A stretch of DNA of 64,000 bases from Slackia exigua ATCC 700122. GTDB taxonomy: Bacteria; Actinomycetota; Coriobacteriia; Coriobacteriales; Eggerthellaceae. The stretch lies in assembly GCF_000162875.1 (NCBI RefSeq), contig NZ_GG700630.1:82657-146656 (forward strand). Reading direction: 5' to 3'. Below the pieces are notes generated by a model, which was given only the letters and a program-made list of their open reading frames with translations, made no database searches and was not told the origin of the DNA. Each line of letters starts with the position of its first letter. The stretch's first letter is position 1. Below, in pieces: positions 26,045-34,524 of this stretch. The translations under genes were made by a program, and so were the position numbers.

Positions 26045-26980
26045 ATGCGCATAGCCTTCATGGGGACGCCTGAATTCGCGGCACGCATCCTCATCGAGAT
26101 CAAGGAGCAGCACGACATCGTGTGCGTGCATACCCGACCCGATGCCGTGCGAGGGAGGGGATCCAAACTCGTTTCGTCTCCCGTGAAGCGCGTGGCGCTC
26201 GAATCCGGCATTCCTGTGCGCGAACCGCGCACCCTGCGCGATGCCGGAGAGCTCGCTTTCCTGAGATCCCTTGCCCCCGATGTCGTCTGCGTCGCCGCCT
26301 ATGGAAAGATCCTTCCGCAGGTCGTCCTCGACGTTCCGCGCTTCGGATGCCTGAACGTCCATGCCTCGCTTCTGCCGAAATACCGCGGCGCCGCGCCGAT
26401 CGAGCGTGCGATTCTCGCGGGCGACGAGCAAGTAGGCGTCTGCATCATGCGCATGGAGGCGGGCTTGGATACCGGCCCGTTCTGCATCAGCCGTTCGGTC
26501 GCCGTCGCCGGCCGGGGCTGCGAGCATCTGACGGGGGAACTCGCCGATATCGGATCATGCGCGCTGCTTTCCGCCCTCGCCGAACTCGAAACGGGAGCGG
26601 TGCGGTGGATCGACCAAGACGACGCGTGCGCGAGCTACGCGCCCAAGATCGAGCGCGGCGAGCTCGATCTCGATCCTGCGGAGCCCGTCGCCGTCAACCT
26701 CAGACGGGTGCAGGCATCGTCTACGGCCCATACGTCGCGCTGCCGTATCGGCGCGAAGGGGATAACGGTTGTTTCCGCCGGGGCGGCTCCTGAAGGAGCG
26801 CGTGCGCCCGCGCAGGGCATGGCGACGTTTTCTAGCAAAAAGCTCCTTCTGGGATGCGCGGACGGAGCGGTTGAATTGCATGAGGTTCGTCCCGACGGGA
26901 AGGCGACGATGAGCGCGAAGGCCTTCGCCGCGGGCGTGCAGGGATTGAAGAACTCGGATATCGATTGGGAGAAGAGATAA
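26045..26980 (+). CDS. fmt: Methionyl-tRNA formyltransferase
   Basis: A 311-residue enzyme that formylates initiator Met-tRNA. It shows MRIAFMGTPEFAARIL at the N-terminus, the formyl-donor loop HASLLPKYRGAAPIERAIL with the catalytic Asn-His region, and MRMEAGLDTGP. A C-terminal tRNA-binding domain starts near residue 205. Its stop codon overlaps the next start (TAATG), coupling it to the rsmB-type gene in the common def-fmt-rsmB order. Confidence 0.97.
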   Translation: MRIAFMGTPEFAARILIEIKEQHDIVCVHTRPDAVRGRGSKLVSSPVKRVALESGIPVREPRTLRDAGELAFLRSLAPDVVCVAAYGKILPQVVLDVPRFGCLNVHASLLPKYRGAAPIERAILAGDEQVGVCIMRMEAGLDTGPFCISRSVAVAGRGCEHLTGELADIGSCALLSALAELETGAVRWIDQDDACASYAPKIERGELDLDPAEPVAVNLRRVQASSTAHTSRCRIGAKGITVVSAGAAPEGARAPAQGMATFSSKKLLLGCADGAVELHEVRPDGKATMSAKAFAAGVQGLKNSDIDWEKR

Positions 26981-29376
26981 TGACGGAGCATTCGCATAAC
27001 GGGTCGTCTTCGAACGGCAAGCGCAGCCAGGGCGGCTCTCCGCGCGGCGGACAGGGCTCGTACGGCGGCAGGCGTCCCGGATCAGGGCGCGGGGGATATC
27101 GTTCGTACGGGTCGAATCAGGGCCGCGGCGGGCGTCCCGGCGCGGGCAAGGGGGGCAGGCCCGGGTCATCGTCGCACGGCTCCGGCCCTTCGAGGGGCTT
27201 TTCCTCGGATAGGCGGGATCGCCGCGACGGCGGATACGCCGGCAAGGGTTCTTCGGGCGGTCAGAGGGGCGGCAAACCGTATCGGTCCAATCATCCGGGA
27301 TCCTCGTCCGACCGCGCGGATGGTGCGAAACGGGGGTACGGCGCGCGTTCGTACGACGGGAAGAGATCCTACGGCGATTCGAAGCCTCATGGGTCCAAGA
27401 AGCCGTATGCAGGGAAGAAGCCGTATAACGATCGTTCCCGCGATGGAGGGGCCCAGGGGCGCAGGCCCTACGGAACGGACGAACGCCGCGGCGGGGACCG
27501 AAAGCCGTACGGATCCGGCCCGCGTCGGGACGACGGCCGCACGTCGTATTCATCCGGTCCGCATCGCGGCAGCGACCGCAAGCCGCATGCATCGGATCCG
27601 CGTCGGAGCAACGGGTGTGCGCCGTATGGCGCGTCGCGTTCCGGCGGCGGACGCGGGTTCGATCGCAAGCCGGGTTCCGGCCAAGGCCGGCCGTTCGATC
27701 GCGACGCGAAGCGCTCCGACGCCCGTCCGAACGCTCGAGGGACCGATCGCCCGAAGCGTTCTTCCGAGCGCGATTCCCGTTCAGGGGCCCGTGCAGGTGC
27801 GCCTGCACGTCGTACGCATCTGACTCCCGCCGCACGTCATGACGCGCGCTTCAAGGAGAGCGGTTTCGTGTATCGCGGCGCCCTCGAGGACAAGCGCGAC
27901 CGCATGGGCGGTCCGCGCACGGGTCCTCGCGGCGGACGCGGGTTCGATGCCAAGCCTCGACGCCCGTTCGACGATAAGCCGCGCCGCGATGCGAAGAAGC
28001 GTCCCGCGCCTTTGAAGCTGCGCCTGAAGGACGAGAGCATCGAACGGAAATTCCGCGTGGCCGACGGCCGCGTGGCCGCGTACGCCATCGGGCGCGCGGT
28101 GCGCGAGCGCGGCGCCTACGTGTCCTCCGTCGCGCCGACGGTCACCGCACGCATCGAAGACATCGATCCCAAAGACGTCGCCTTCGCGACGCGCCTTTCC
28201 AAAGGCGTCGCGGCCACCTGGGGCACCCTCGATGAATTCATCGATCGCACCATGTCGTCGCCCGACGACATCCAGGCCGACGTGCGCGATGCCCTGCGTG
28301 TGAGCGCTTACGAGCTCGTGTTCCTGCATAAGCCTCCGCATGTCGTCGTCGACCAGGGCGTCGAGCTCGTGCGCTTCGTCGAGCCCAAGGCCGCGAACCT
28401 TGCGAACGCGGTCTTGCACCGCATGGTCGAGGCCGCCGACGACTTCCCGTTCGGCGATCCCGAGACCGACGATGCCGCGCTCGCCCGCTCATGCGCGTTC
28501 CCAGGCTGGATATCGCGCCGCCTGATCGACGAGCTCGGGCGCGCAGATGCCGCCGAGTTCATGCGGGCCTCCATGGGCGATGCCCCGGTCTTCGTCGCGG
28601 TGAATTTCGTCCGTGCGAAGGTATCCGAGATCATTCAGGCATTCAAAGAGGTCGGCACCGAAGTCGAGCCGATCGCGGGCGTTCCCGGATGCCTGCGCGT
28701 CCACGGCGCCAAGGCGTTCAAGACGCCGCGCATCAAGAGGCTCTTCGACGAAGGCAAGATGCTCGTGTCCGACCAGTCCGCCCAAGCCGTCGCCCTCTTC
28801 GCTCTTCCCAAGGAACGTCCTGCACGCTTCCTCGAAATCGGCAGCGGACGGGCGACCAAGACCGTCTTGATGCAAAGCGCCGCGTATCGCCGGTACGGCG
28901 CGTTCATGGATATGGTCTCGGTCGACGACCATGCTTTCAAGGCCGAGATCCTGCGCGAGCGCATGGAGTCCTACGGCATCGAAGGCGTCGAGGCGCGCGT
29001 CGCCGACGGCCGCATGCTTTCGAAGTCGTTCGACGCCGGATCCTTCGACGCCGTGTTCGTCGACGCACCCTGCTCGGGCATCGGCACGCTCCGTCGCCAT
29101 CCCGAGATCAAGTGGCGCCTGACCGCATCGGATGTGTCGACGCTCGCGATGACCGGCTTCGACATGCTCATCGAGGCTGCCGGCCTCGTGCGCGTCGGCG
29201 GCATGCTCACGTATTCGACCTGCACCGCCTTCAAAGAGGAAAACGAACAGGTCGTCGATCGGTTCTTGAAGATGAAGACGGGCGAATCGTTCGTCGTCGA
29301 ATCCACGATGGCCGTCAAGCTCGTCGAGGGCGGTCCCGACGCGCATTACGCGGTCAGGCTGCGCCGCGTCCGATAG
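26980..29376 (+). CDS. rsmB: RsmB-type 16S rRNA m5C methyltransferase with long disordered Gly/Arg-rich N-terminus
   Basis: A 798-residue protein, against about 430-450 for normal RsmB. The NusB-like RNA-binding domain begins near residue 358 (RVADGRVAAYAIGRAV). The methyltransferase domain follows, with a SAM site FLEIGSGRATKTVLMQ and the two catalytic cysteine motifs DAPCSGIGTLRRHPEIKW and LTYSTCTAF. The first roughly 355 residues are low complexity, rich in Gly, Arg, Ser, Lys, Asp and Tyr. They contain repeated RGG, GGR, SYG, KPYG and FDRKP-like units and no hydrophobic core. The frame is continuous, so this is a real fusion or expansion. The chosen ATG overlaps the fmt stop. Confidence 0.9.
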   Translation: MTEHSHNGSSSNGKRSQGGSPRGGQGSYGGRRPGSGRGGYRSYGSNQGRGGRPGAGKGGRPGSSSHGSGPSRGFSSDRRDRRDGGYAGKGSSGGQRGGKPYRSNHPGSSSDRADGAKRGYGARSYDGKRSYGDSKPHGSKKPYAGKKPYNDRSRDGGAQGRRPYGTDERRGGDRKPYGSGPRRDDGRTSYSSGPHRGSDRKPHASDPRRSNGCAPYGASRSGGGRGFDRKPGSGQGRPFDRDAKRSDARPNARGTDRPKRSSERDSRSGARAGAPARRTHLTPAARHDARFKESGFVYRGALEDKRDRMGGPRTGPRGGRGFDAKPRRPFDDKPRRDAKKRPAPLKLRLKDESIERKFRVADGRVAAYAIGRAVRERGAYVSSVAPTVTARIEDIDPKDVAFATRLSKGVAATWGTLDEFIDRTMSSPDDIQADVRDALRVSAYELVFLHKPPHVVVDQGVELVRFVEPKAANLANAVLHRMVEAADDFPFGDPETDDAALARSCAFPGWISRRLIDELGRADAAEFMRASMGDAPVFVAVNFVRAKVSEIIQAFKEVGTEVEPIAGVPGCLRVHGAKAFKTPRIKRLFDEGKMLVSDQSAQAVALFALPKERPARFLEIGSGRATKTVLMQSAAYRRYGAFMDMVSVDDHAFKAEILRERMESYGIEGVEARVADGRMLSKSFDAGSFDAVFVDAPCSGIGTLRRHPEIKWRLTASDVSTLAMTGFDMLIEAAGLVRVGGMLTYSTCTAFKEENEQVVDRFLKMKTGESFVVESTMAVKLVEGGPDAHYAVRLRRVR

Positions 29377-29393
29377 GCGTGGCTCCTTGCGTC

Positions 29394-29453
29394 GAAGGGC
29401 GCCTGTCCGATCGTCCCGATACTGCGGGATCGATGGTCGGACGGGTGCCCTTC
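29394..29453. terminator. Bidirectional terminator between rsmB and ogt
   Basis: GAAGGGCGCCTGTCCGA (29394-29410) pairs with TCGGACGGGTGCCCTTC (29437-29453), counting G-U pairs. A further CCCG/CGGG pair sits inside. It lies between convergent genes. Confidence 0.7.
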
Positions 29454-29483
29454 ACGCATTTTCCCGCCGCTCGGTCGGGACGC

Positions 29484-29975
29484 CTACGAGCGCGCATTCC
29501 TCCGTCCGAGGGCATCCACGTCTATGCCCTCGAGTTCCAGCAGATAGCGCTTGATCTTGGTTCCGTATGCATAACCGACCATATCCCCCGACGATCCGAC
29601 GACGCGATGGCAGGGGATGACGATGGGGATGGGGTTCCTGTTGTTCGCCATGCCGACGGCCCTGAACGCCTTCGGCCGTCCCACCTGCGCGGCAATGTCG
29701 GCATAGCTGCGCGTCTGGCCGTACGGTATGGATGAAAGCGCCTGCCAGACCTCTTTCTGGAACGGCGTGCCCTTCGGGGCGAGCGGCAGCGAAAACGTGC
29801 GACGCTTGCCCGCGAAGTATTCCATGAGCTGGGTCGCCGCTTCGTTGGTGAGCGCCGTGGGAGAAAGCGCGCTGCCCTCGACGTCCAGCACGCCGAATCC
29901 GATGCGGACGACGGCTCCTCCGCTGTCGACGATGGTCATGCGGCCCTGGGGCATGGCATAGACGTAGTGGTTCAT
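29484..29975 (-). CDS. ogt: Methylated-DNA-protein cysteine methyltransferase
   Basis: A 163-residue suicide repair protein that removes alkyl groups from O6-guanine. The active-site motif IPCHRVVGSSGDMVGYAYG and the DNA-binding helix region PYGQTRSYADIAAQVGRPKA are intact. It is the single-domain Ogt type with no Ada regulatory half. GGAGG lies just before the ATG. It converges on rsmB and diverges from rpe. Confidence 0.95.
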   Translation of the reverse strand: MNHYVYAMPQGRMTIVDSGGAVVRIGFGVLDVEGSALSPTALTNEAATQLMEYFAGKRRTFSLPLAPKGTPFQKEVWQALSSIPYGQTRSYADIAAQVGRPKAFRAVGMANNRNPIPIVIPCHRVVGSSGDMVGYAYGTKIKRYLLELEGIDVDALGRRNARS

Positions 29976-30165
29976 CGGTCCTCCTTCGGCTCGTATTCCG
30001 ATTATACGGATTCGTCTCGGCGTGCGTTTCCGGCCTTCCTGCGGCATCGCGTGAAAAACGCGTCGGTGCGGCGTTGCTTAGACGCGAACGGCGCACCCTC
30101 GCCGAAGGACTTCCCGGTTGGGGTAGAATGACATGAAGTCACACGCGCCTTCCAAGGAGTCCCGC

Positions 30166-30867
30166 ATGCATTCCGATGTCCGCATCTCACCTTCCATCCT
30201 CTCGGCCGACTTCATGAACATGGAACGCGATATCGAGGCGATCACGATGGGCGGCGCGGATCTGATCCACGTCGATGTCATGGACGGGCACTTCGTCCCG
30301 AATCTGACGATAGGCGCGCCCGTGGTCGAAGGGCTGTCGCACGTCGCGCGCATACCGCTCGACGTGCATCTCATGGTCTCGAATCCCCTTGATCAGCTGC
30401 CGTGGTTTCTGAAGCATGCACCGTATCTGGTCACGGTTCATGCAGAGGCGCTTGATGCCGAGGCGGGCGAGTTCTCGCAGGCCATCGATGCCATCCATGC
30501 CGCCGGCTCCAAGGCGTGCATCGCGCTTAGGCCCGACACCGACGTCGATGTGCTCGCGCCCGTCATCGCCGATCTCGACATGGTGCTCATCATGAGCGTC
30601 TATCCGGGCTTTTCGGGGCAGTCCTATATCGGAGGATCCGATGCGCGCGTCGCGCGCGTGGTCGAAATCGCCCGCGCCGCCGGCGCTTCTCCGCTGATCG
30701 AAGTGGATGGAGGCCTGGGTGCCAACGAGGCGACGCGTGCGGTCGTCGCCGCCGGAGCGGACGTGCTCGTCGCGGGCAGCGCCGTGTTCTCGAACGGCGA
30801 TTTCGCGACGAACATCGCCGCTATCCGCGCGGCGGCATCCGAGGCTCGGACAGGATGCGCGCGATGA
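30166..30867 (+). CDS. rpe: Ribulose-phosphate 3-epimerase
   Basis: A 233-residue TIM-barrel enzyme interconverting ribulose-5-P and xylulose-5-P. It shows SPSILSADF, VDVMDGHFVPNLTIG, LDVHLMV, MSVYPGFSGQ and EVDGGLG, the metal and phosphate sites of the family. I chose the ATG 10 bases after AAGGAG and not the in-frame ATG 33 bases earlier. TAGAAT at 30124-30129 may be the -10. It overlaps the cysteine desulfurase gene. Confidence 0.96.
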   Translation: MHSDVRISPSILSADFMNMERDIEAITMGGADLIHVDVMDGHFVPNLTIGAPVVEGLSHVARIPLDVHLMVSNPLDQLPWFLKHAPYLVTVHAEALDAEAGEFSQAIDAIHAAGSKACIALRPDTDVDVLAPVIADLDMVLIMSVYPGFSGQSYIGGSDARVARVVEIARAAGASPLIEVDGGLGANEATRAVVAAGADVLVAGSAVFSNGDFATNIAAIRAAASEARTGCAR

Positions 30868-32039
30868 CCTATCTCGACTACGCCGCCACCGCGCCGCTCG
30901 TTTCCGAGGCGCGTGCGGCGATGGAGCCCTTCATCGCGGATGCGGGCTATCTCTTCGGCAACGCCAACTCCCTCCACCAGACGGGGCGCGATGCCTTCGC
31001 CCTGCTCGAAGATCTGCGCGTATCCTTGGCGCGCACGCTCGGCGCACGTCGTCCCGACGAGATCGTCTTCACATCGGGGGCCACCGAATCGGACAACGCC
31101 GCCCTTATCGGCATCGCGCTCGGCATGCGCGAAGAACGCCGTCTTGCAGGTCGCGCGACCTCGGGGCGCGTGGCTATGTCGCGCATCGAGCACCATGCCG
31201 TGCTCAACTGCGATCGGATGCTGCGCGCCCTCGGTTTCGATGTGTCCTTCGTCGATAACGACGCCGCCGGCCGCATTTCTCCCGAAGCCCTCGAGCGCGT
31301 CATGGACGATGACGTCGTGCTGGTCAGCATCATGATGGCGAACAACGAGGTGGGAACCGTCCAGCCGATCGCCGGGCTCGCACGCGTCGCCCGCACGCAT
31401 GGCGCGCGCTTCCACACCGATGCCGTCCAGGCGTTCGGAAAGCTTCCCGTCGATGTGGACGCCCTCGGAGCGGACGCCCTCTCGCTTTCGGCGCATAAGG
31501 TCGGCGGACCCAAGGGGCAGGGCATCCTGTACCTGCGCACGGGCACGCCCTTCGTTGCATATCTCGCCGGAGGCGGGCAGGAACGCGGGCTGCGCAGCGG
31601 CACCCAGGACGTCATGGGCATCGCGGGGTCGGTCGCCGCCTTCGCGCAGGCGGCTGCGCATGCGGATGCGGAAGGATCGCGCCTGGCGCTCCTGCGGGAC
31701 GCGGCCTACGCGCGCTTGTCGGCCGTTCCGGGCGTGACGCCGACGCTTGCATCGGCTACCGGCCCCGGTTTTCTTCCGAATATCGTCAATGTATGCGTGC
31801 ACGGATGGGAAAGCCAATCGCTCGTGCTGCGCCTCGATATGCGCGGGTTCAGCGTTTCGGGCGGATCGGCCTGCTCCTCGAATTCCCTTTCGCCTTCTCA
31901 TGTGCTGTCCGCATGCGGCATCGACGGCAAGCGTGCCCAAGGGTCGTTGCGTCTGTCGTTCGGCTCCGACACGACGATCGAAGACGTGGAAGCCGTCGCG
32001 CAGGCGCTCGAAGATATCGTCTCGGCAGGGGATAGGTGA
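30864..32039 (+). CDS. Cysteine desulfurase (NifS/IscS family)
   Basis: A PLP enzyme of about 391 residues that releases sulfur from cysteine for Fe-S and thio-cofactor synthesis. Motifs include YLDYAATAPL, TSGATESDNAAL and the PLP lysine in SLSAHKVGGPKGQG. The catalytic cysteine loop is GGSACSSNSLSPSHVL, the longer flexible loop of group I enzymes. I chose the ATG that overlaps the rpe stop. An ATG 9 bases earlier is possible but touches its ribosome site. No scaffold gene (iscU/sufU) is adjacent. Confidence 0.92.
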   Translation: MTYLDYAATAPLVSEARAAMEPFIADAGYLFGNANSLHQTGRDAFALLEDLRVSLARTLGARRPDEIVFTSGATESDNAALIGIALGMREERRLAGRATSGRVAMSRIEHHAVLNCDRMLRALGFDVSFVDNDAAGRISPEALERVMDDDVVLVSIMMANNEVGTVQPIAGLARVARTHGARFHTDAVQAFGKLPVDVDALGADALSLSAHKVGGPKGQGILYLRTGTPFVAYLAGGGQERGLRSGTQDVMGIAGSVAAFAQAAAHADAEGSRLALLRDAAYARLSAVPGVTPTLASATGPGFLPNIVNVCVHGWESQSLVLRLDMRGFSVSGGSACSSNSLSPSHVLSACGIDGKRAQGSLRLSFGSDTTIEDVEAVAQALEDIVSAGDR

Positions 32040-32833
32040 TGGCTATGCTGACGGTAGGCGAGCTCGAGCGCAGGCTTCTCGAGCGGTATCCGGCCTCGGA
32101 CGCCGAGCCGTGGGATCGCACCGGCCTGCTCGTCGGCGATGCGCATGCCGCCGTCACGCGCGTGGCCTGCGCGCTCGATGCGACTCCCGATGCCATCGCC
32201 CATGCGCGCGATGCAGGCGCGAACGTGTTGCTCACGCATCATCCCGCCTTTCTCGAGCCTCCGTCGTCCTTCGTGCGCGGCCGCGCTTCCTACGAAGCGT
32301 CCATCGTCATGGCCGCGCTTTCATCGGACGTCGCGCTCATGAGCTTTCATACGGCGCTTGACGTGAGCACGGATGCCCGCGAGACGCTTCCGGCGATGCT
32401 CGGCCTTTCCGTCGAAGGCGTTCTGGAACCCGTATCTCCTGGATCCGACAAGGGATACGGGCATATCTGCCGCCTGAACGCCCCCTGCGCGCTCGACGAC
32501 ATAGCCCGTGCGTGCGTGGGTGCCTTCGGGCGCATGCCGCGTATCTGGGGTGCGTCCGGCCTGTCGATACGCACGCTCGTCACCTGGACGGGCTCTGCCG
32601 GAGGGTGCGAACGGGAATGCCTTGCGCGCGGTATCGATCTGCTTATCTGCGGCGAGGTGAAGTACCACGCGGCCTTGGCCGCCGCCTCGCAGGGCCTTGC
32701 CCTCGTCGAGCTGGGCCACGACGCGTCGGAGCTTCCGTTCGCCGACGTGCTCGCGCGCGCCTGCGTGCGGGCGGGAGTCCCCTCGGACGACGCCTTCATC
32801 ATCGGACGGGAAGACTCCTGGCATACCCTCTGA
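32039..32833 (+). CDS. Nif3-like dinuclear metal centre protein (GTP cyclohydrolase I type 2 family)
   Basis: A 264-residue member of the Nif3/YqfO/YbgI family. It shows an N-terminal GDAHAAVTRVACALDAT, metal-binding LLTHHPAF and SFHTALDV, and a C-terminal GEVKYHAAL and ELGHDASE. Family members form hexamers with a two-metal site, and their cellular role is unsettled. The insert found in the longest members is absent. The start overlaps the cysteine desulfurase stop. Confidence 0.9.
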   Translation: MAMLTVGELERRLLERYPASDAEPWDRTGLLVGDAHAAVTRVACALDATPDAIAHARDAGANVLLTHHPAFLEPPSSFVRGRASYEASIVMAALSSDVALMSFHTALDVSTDARETLPAMLGLSVEGVLEPVSPGSDKGYGHICRLNAPCALDDIARACVGAFGRMPRIWGASGLSIRTLVTWTGSAGGCERECLARGIDLLICGEVKYHAALAAASQGLALVELGHDASELPFADVLARACVRAGVPSDDAFIIGREDSWHTL

Positions 32834-32850
32834 ACGGAAAGGCGGCCACC

Positions 32851-33576
32851 ATGCGTGCGACCGAAGAGCAAGTCGAAGCCCTCGAGGGGCTGCAGAAGGC
32901 CGATACGGCCATTTCGCGTCTGACGCGCGAGATCGAGGCGCTCCCGCAGCGCGCCGAGATCGCAGAGGTCCGCCGTCGGCGCGCGGCGCTCCAGGATCGC
33001 CGCCGCACGCTCGTCGGCATGCGCAAGGATGCCGAAGCCGATATCGACGACCTCAAAGACCAGGATGCCGTCCACGCCGCGCGGCAGGTCGAGGCCCAAG
33101 AGGCCATCAACGATGCCGCGGGCAACTATCATGAGATATCGACGCGTACGAGGGCGCTGGAAAACCATACGGCCAAACGCGCGGCATTGGCTGCGAAGAT
33201 CGACGAGCTCGAGACCCGCGTGCTCGAAGCGTCCGAGCTCGAAGAGGCGGTCGACGGATCCCTTGCTGCGCTCGATGCGCGCGAACGCGCTCTCGTCTCG
33301 GCGTTCCGCGATTCGGCGTCGGGGCTGGCATCGCAGCTCGAAGCCCTGAAGGAGCGCCGTGCGCGTCTCGTCGCGGCTGCAGGCGACGATATCGTCGCCG
33401 AATACGGACGCATCGCGGCGCTTAAAGGCGGCGTGGCGGTCGGGCGCCTCGAGGAAGGGAAGTGCACCGCCTGCCGAGCGCCCATCGAGCCGGAACGCAT
33501 CCTCGTCCTCCGTGCGGAGGCGCCGCTCGGCGCATGCCCGCGATGCGGCCGCATGATGGTCGTTCCCGAGAGGTAG
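32851..33576 (+). CDS. Coiled-coil protein with C-terminal zinc ribbon (CT398/DUF164-like)
   Basis: A 241-residue protein. The first 180 residues form a long charged helical hairpin with heptad character. The C-terminal zinc ribbon has CTACRAPI and CPRCGRMM. Its family commonly follows Nif3-like genes in Gram-positive genomes, and its function is not established. The structure suggests a nucleic-acid or secretion-associated adaptor, but that is inference. The ATG follows GGAAAGGCGGCC. Confidence 0.85.
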   Translation: MRATEEQVEALEGLQKADTAISRLTREIEALPQRAEIAEVRRRRAALQDRRRTLVGMRKDAEADIDDLKDQDAVHAARQVEAQEAINDAAGNYHEISTRTRALENHTAKRAALAAKIDELETRVLEASELEEAVDGSLAALDARERALVSAFRDSASGLASQLEALKERRARLVAAAGDDIVAEYGRIAALKGGVAVGRLEEGKCTACRAPIEPERILVLRAEAPLGACPRCGRMMVVPER

Positions 33577-33691
33577 GTTCCTTTGTGTGAATCTCCTGAT
33601 GACGAATTCCTGTGCGGCACGTCGCCTTGCGCAAGCCGTATCATCGTGTCCACGTAAGGCGCACGACGTCCAGGTTCTTGCGCCTACCCGC

Positions 33692-33721
33692 TTGCAATGG
33701 CGGATGGCCCTGTGCTATATT
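33692..33721 (+). promoter_or_regulatory. Promoter of rpmB
   Basis: TTGCAA and TATATT, separated by 18 bases, lie about 58 bases before the rpmB start. This is one of the clearest sigma-70-type promoters in the window. Confidence 0.6.
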
Positions 33722-33778
33722 GCTTGAGCTTTTTTGCGTATAGCCAGATAGATATCTGATTATGATGGAGTGTGAATT

Positions 33779-33967
33779 ATGTCCAAGGTTTGTGATATCT
33801 GCGGTAAGCACCCTGTGGCGGGTCGCAGCATCAGCCACTCTCACCGCGTCTCCAATCGCATGTTCCGTCCTAACGTGCAGAAGATCACGGTTCTTGAGAA
33901 CGGCCATCCGGTCAAGAAGAACGTCTGCACCCAGTGCATGCGCTCCGGCAAGGTCACGCGCGCATAA
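33779..33967 (+). CDS. rpmB: 50S ribosomal protein L28
   Basis: A 62-residue ribosomal protein with the L28 signature: CDICGKHPVAGRSISHSH near the N-terminus and KKNVCTQCMRSGKV at the C-terminus. The four cysteines form the zinc-binding (C+) form of L28. It is a single-gene unit with its own promoter and a strong terminator 22 bases after the stop. Confidence 0.97.
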   Translation: MSKVCDICGKHPVAGRSISHSHRVSNRMFRPNVQKITVLENGHPVKKNVCTQCMRSGKVTRA

Positions 33968-33989
33968 TCACGTCCGTCTTCGCATGCAT

Positions 33990-34013
33990 CAAGCCCGCCT
34001 TCGCGGGCTTTTT
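33990..34013 (+). terminator. Intrinsic terminator of rpmB
   Basis: AAGCCCGC and GCGGGCTT close on a CTTC loop and run into TTTTTT. It is the clearest rho-independent terminator here together with the one after tRNA-Leu. Confidence 0.9.
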
Positions 34014-34132
34014 TCGTATCGGTCGTCTTCTCCGTTTGTGAAATCAGGTGAGATGCGGCGACGCCGCAGCGCAGAGCGGGCGATGGGCTATACTTTTCCC
34101 ATATACGCGCGGTCGTGAGAAAGGATGATTTC

Positions 34133-34480
34133 ATGGCTCTCCAGGTTTCAGGCAACCTGCATGTCTCCAATGACGTAATCGCCGACATCGCCGGCAAGGC
34201 TGCGATGGAATGCTACGGCATCGTCGGGATGTCCTCTCCCTCGCTGCAAGACGGCATCGCGACGCTGCTGCCGGCGAACCGCCTCCGCCGCGGCATCCAG
34301 GTCACGTCCTCGGAGGCCGGCATCCACGTCGATGTCTACGTCATCCTCGAGTACGGCACCAACATCGGCACCGTGTCCCAGAACCTCATCGACAACATCA
34401 CCTATACGCTCGATACGTACGTCCAGGTGCCGCTTGACGGCATCGACGTGCACGTGCAGGGCGTCAAGGTCCGCAAGTAA
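34133..34480 (+). CDS. Asp23/Gls24-family envelope stress protein
   Basis: A 115-residue DUF322 protein with VSNDVIADIAGKAAMECYGI near the N-terminus and the basic RLRRGIQV segment, both typical of Asp23/YqhY. The start follows AAAGGATG. Members are linked to envelope homeostasis and fatty-acid control. It precedes a FakA-like gene in the same order as yloU-yloV in Firmicutes. TATACT at 34089-34094 may be the -10. Confidence 0.9.
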   Translation: MALQVSGNLHVSNDVIADIAGKAAMECYGIVGMSSPSLQDGIATLLPANRLRRGIQVTSSEAGIHVDVYVILEYGTNIGTVSQNLIDNITYTLDTYVQVPLDGIDVHVQGVKVRK

Positions 34481-34524
34481 CGCGGCCAGGGGCTATTCGA
34501 CAAGGAAGAGAGAGTACGTAACGT

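Noticed and set aside
27000-28000. CRISPR-like or tandem DNA repeats inside rsmB
   Set aside because: The repeats are at the amino-acid level and irregular in length, with no constant DNA unit or spacers.
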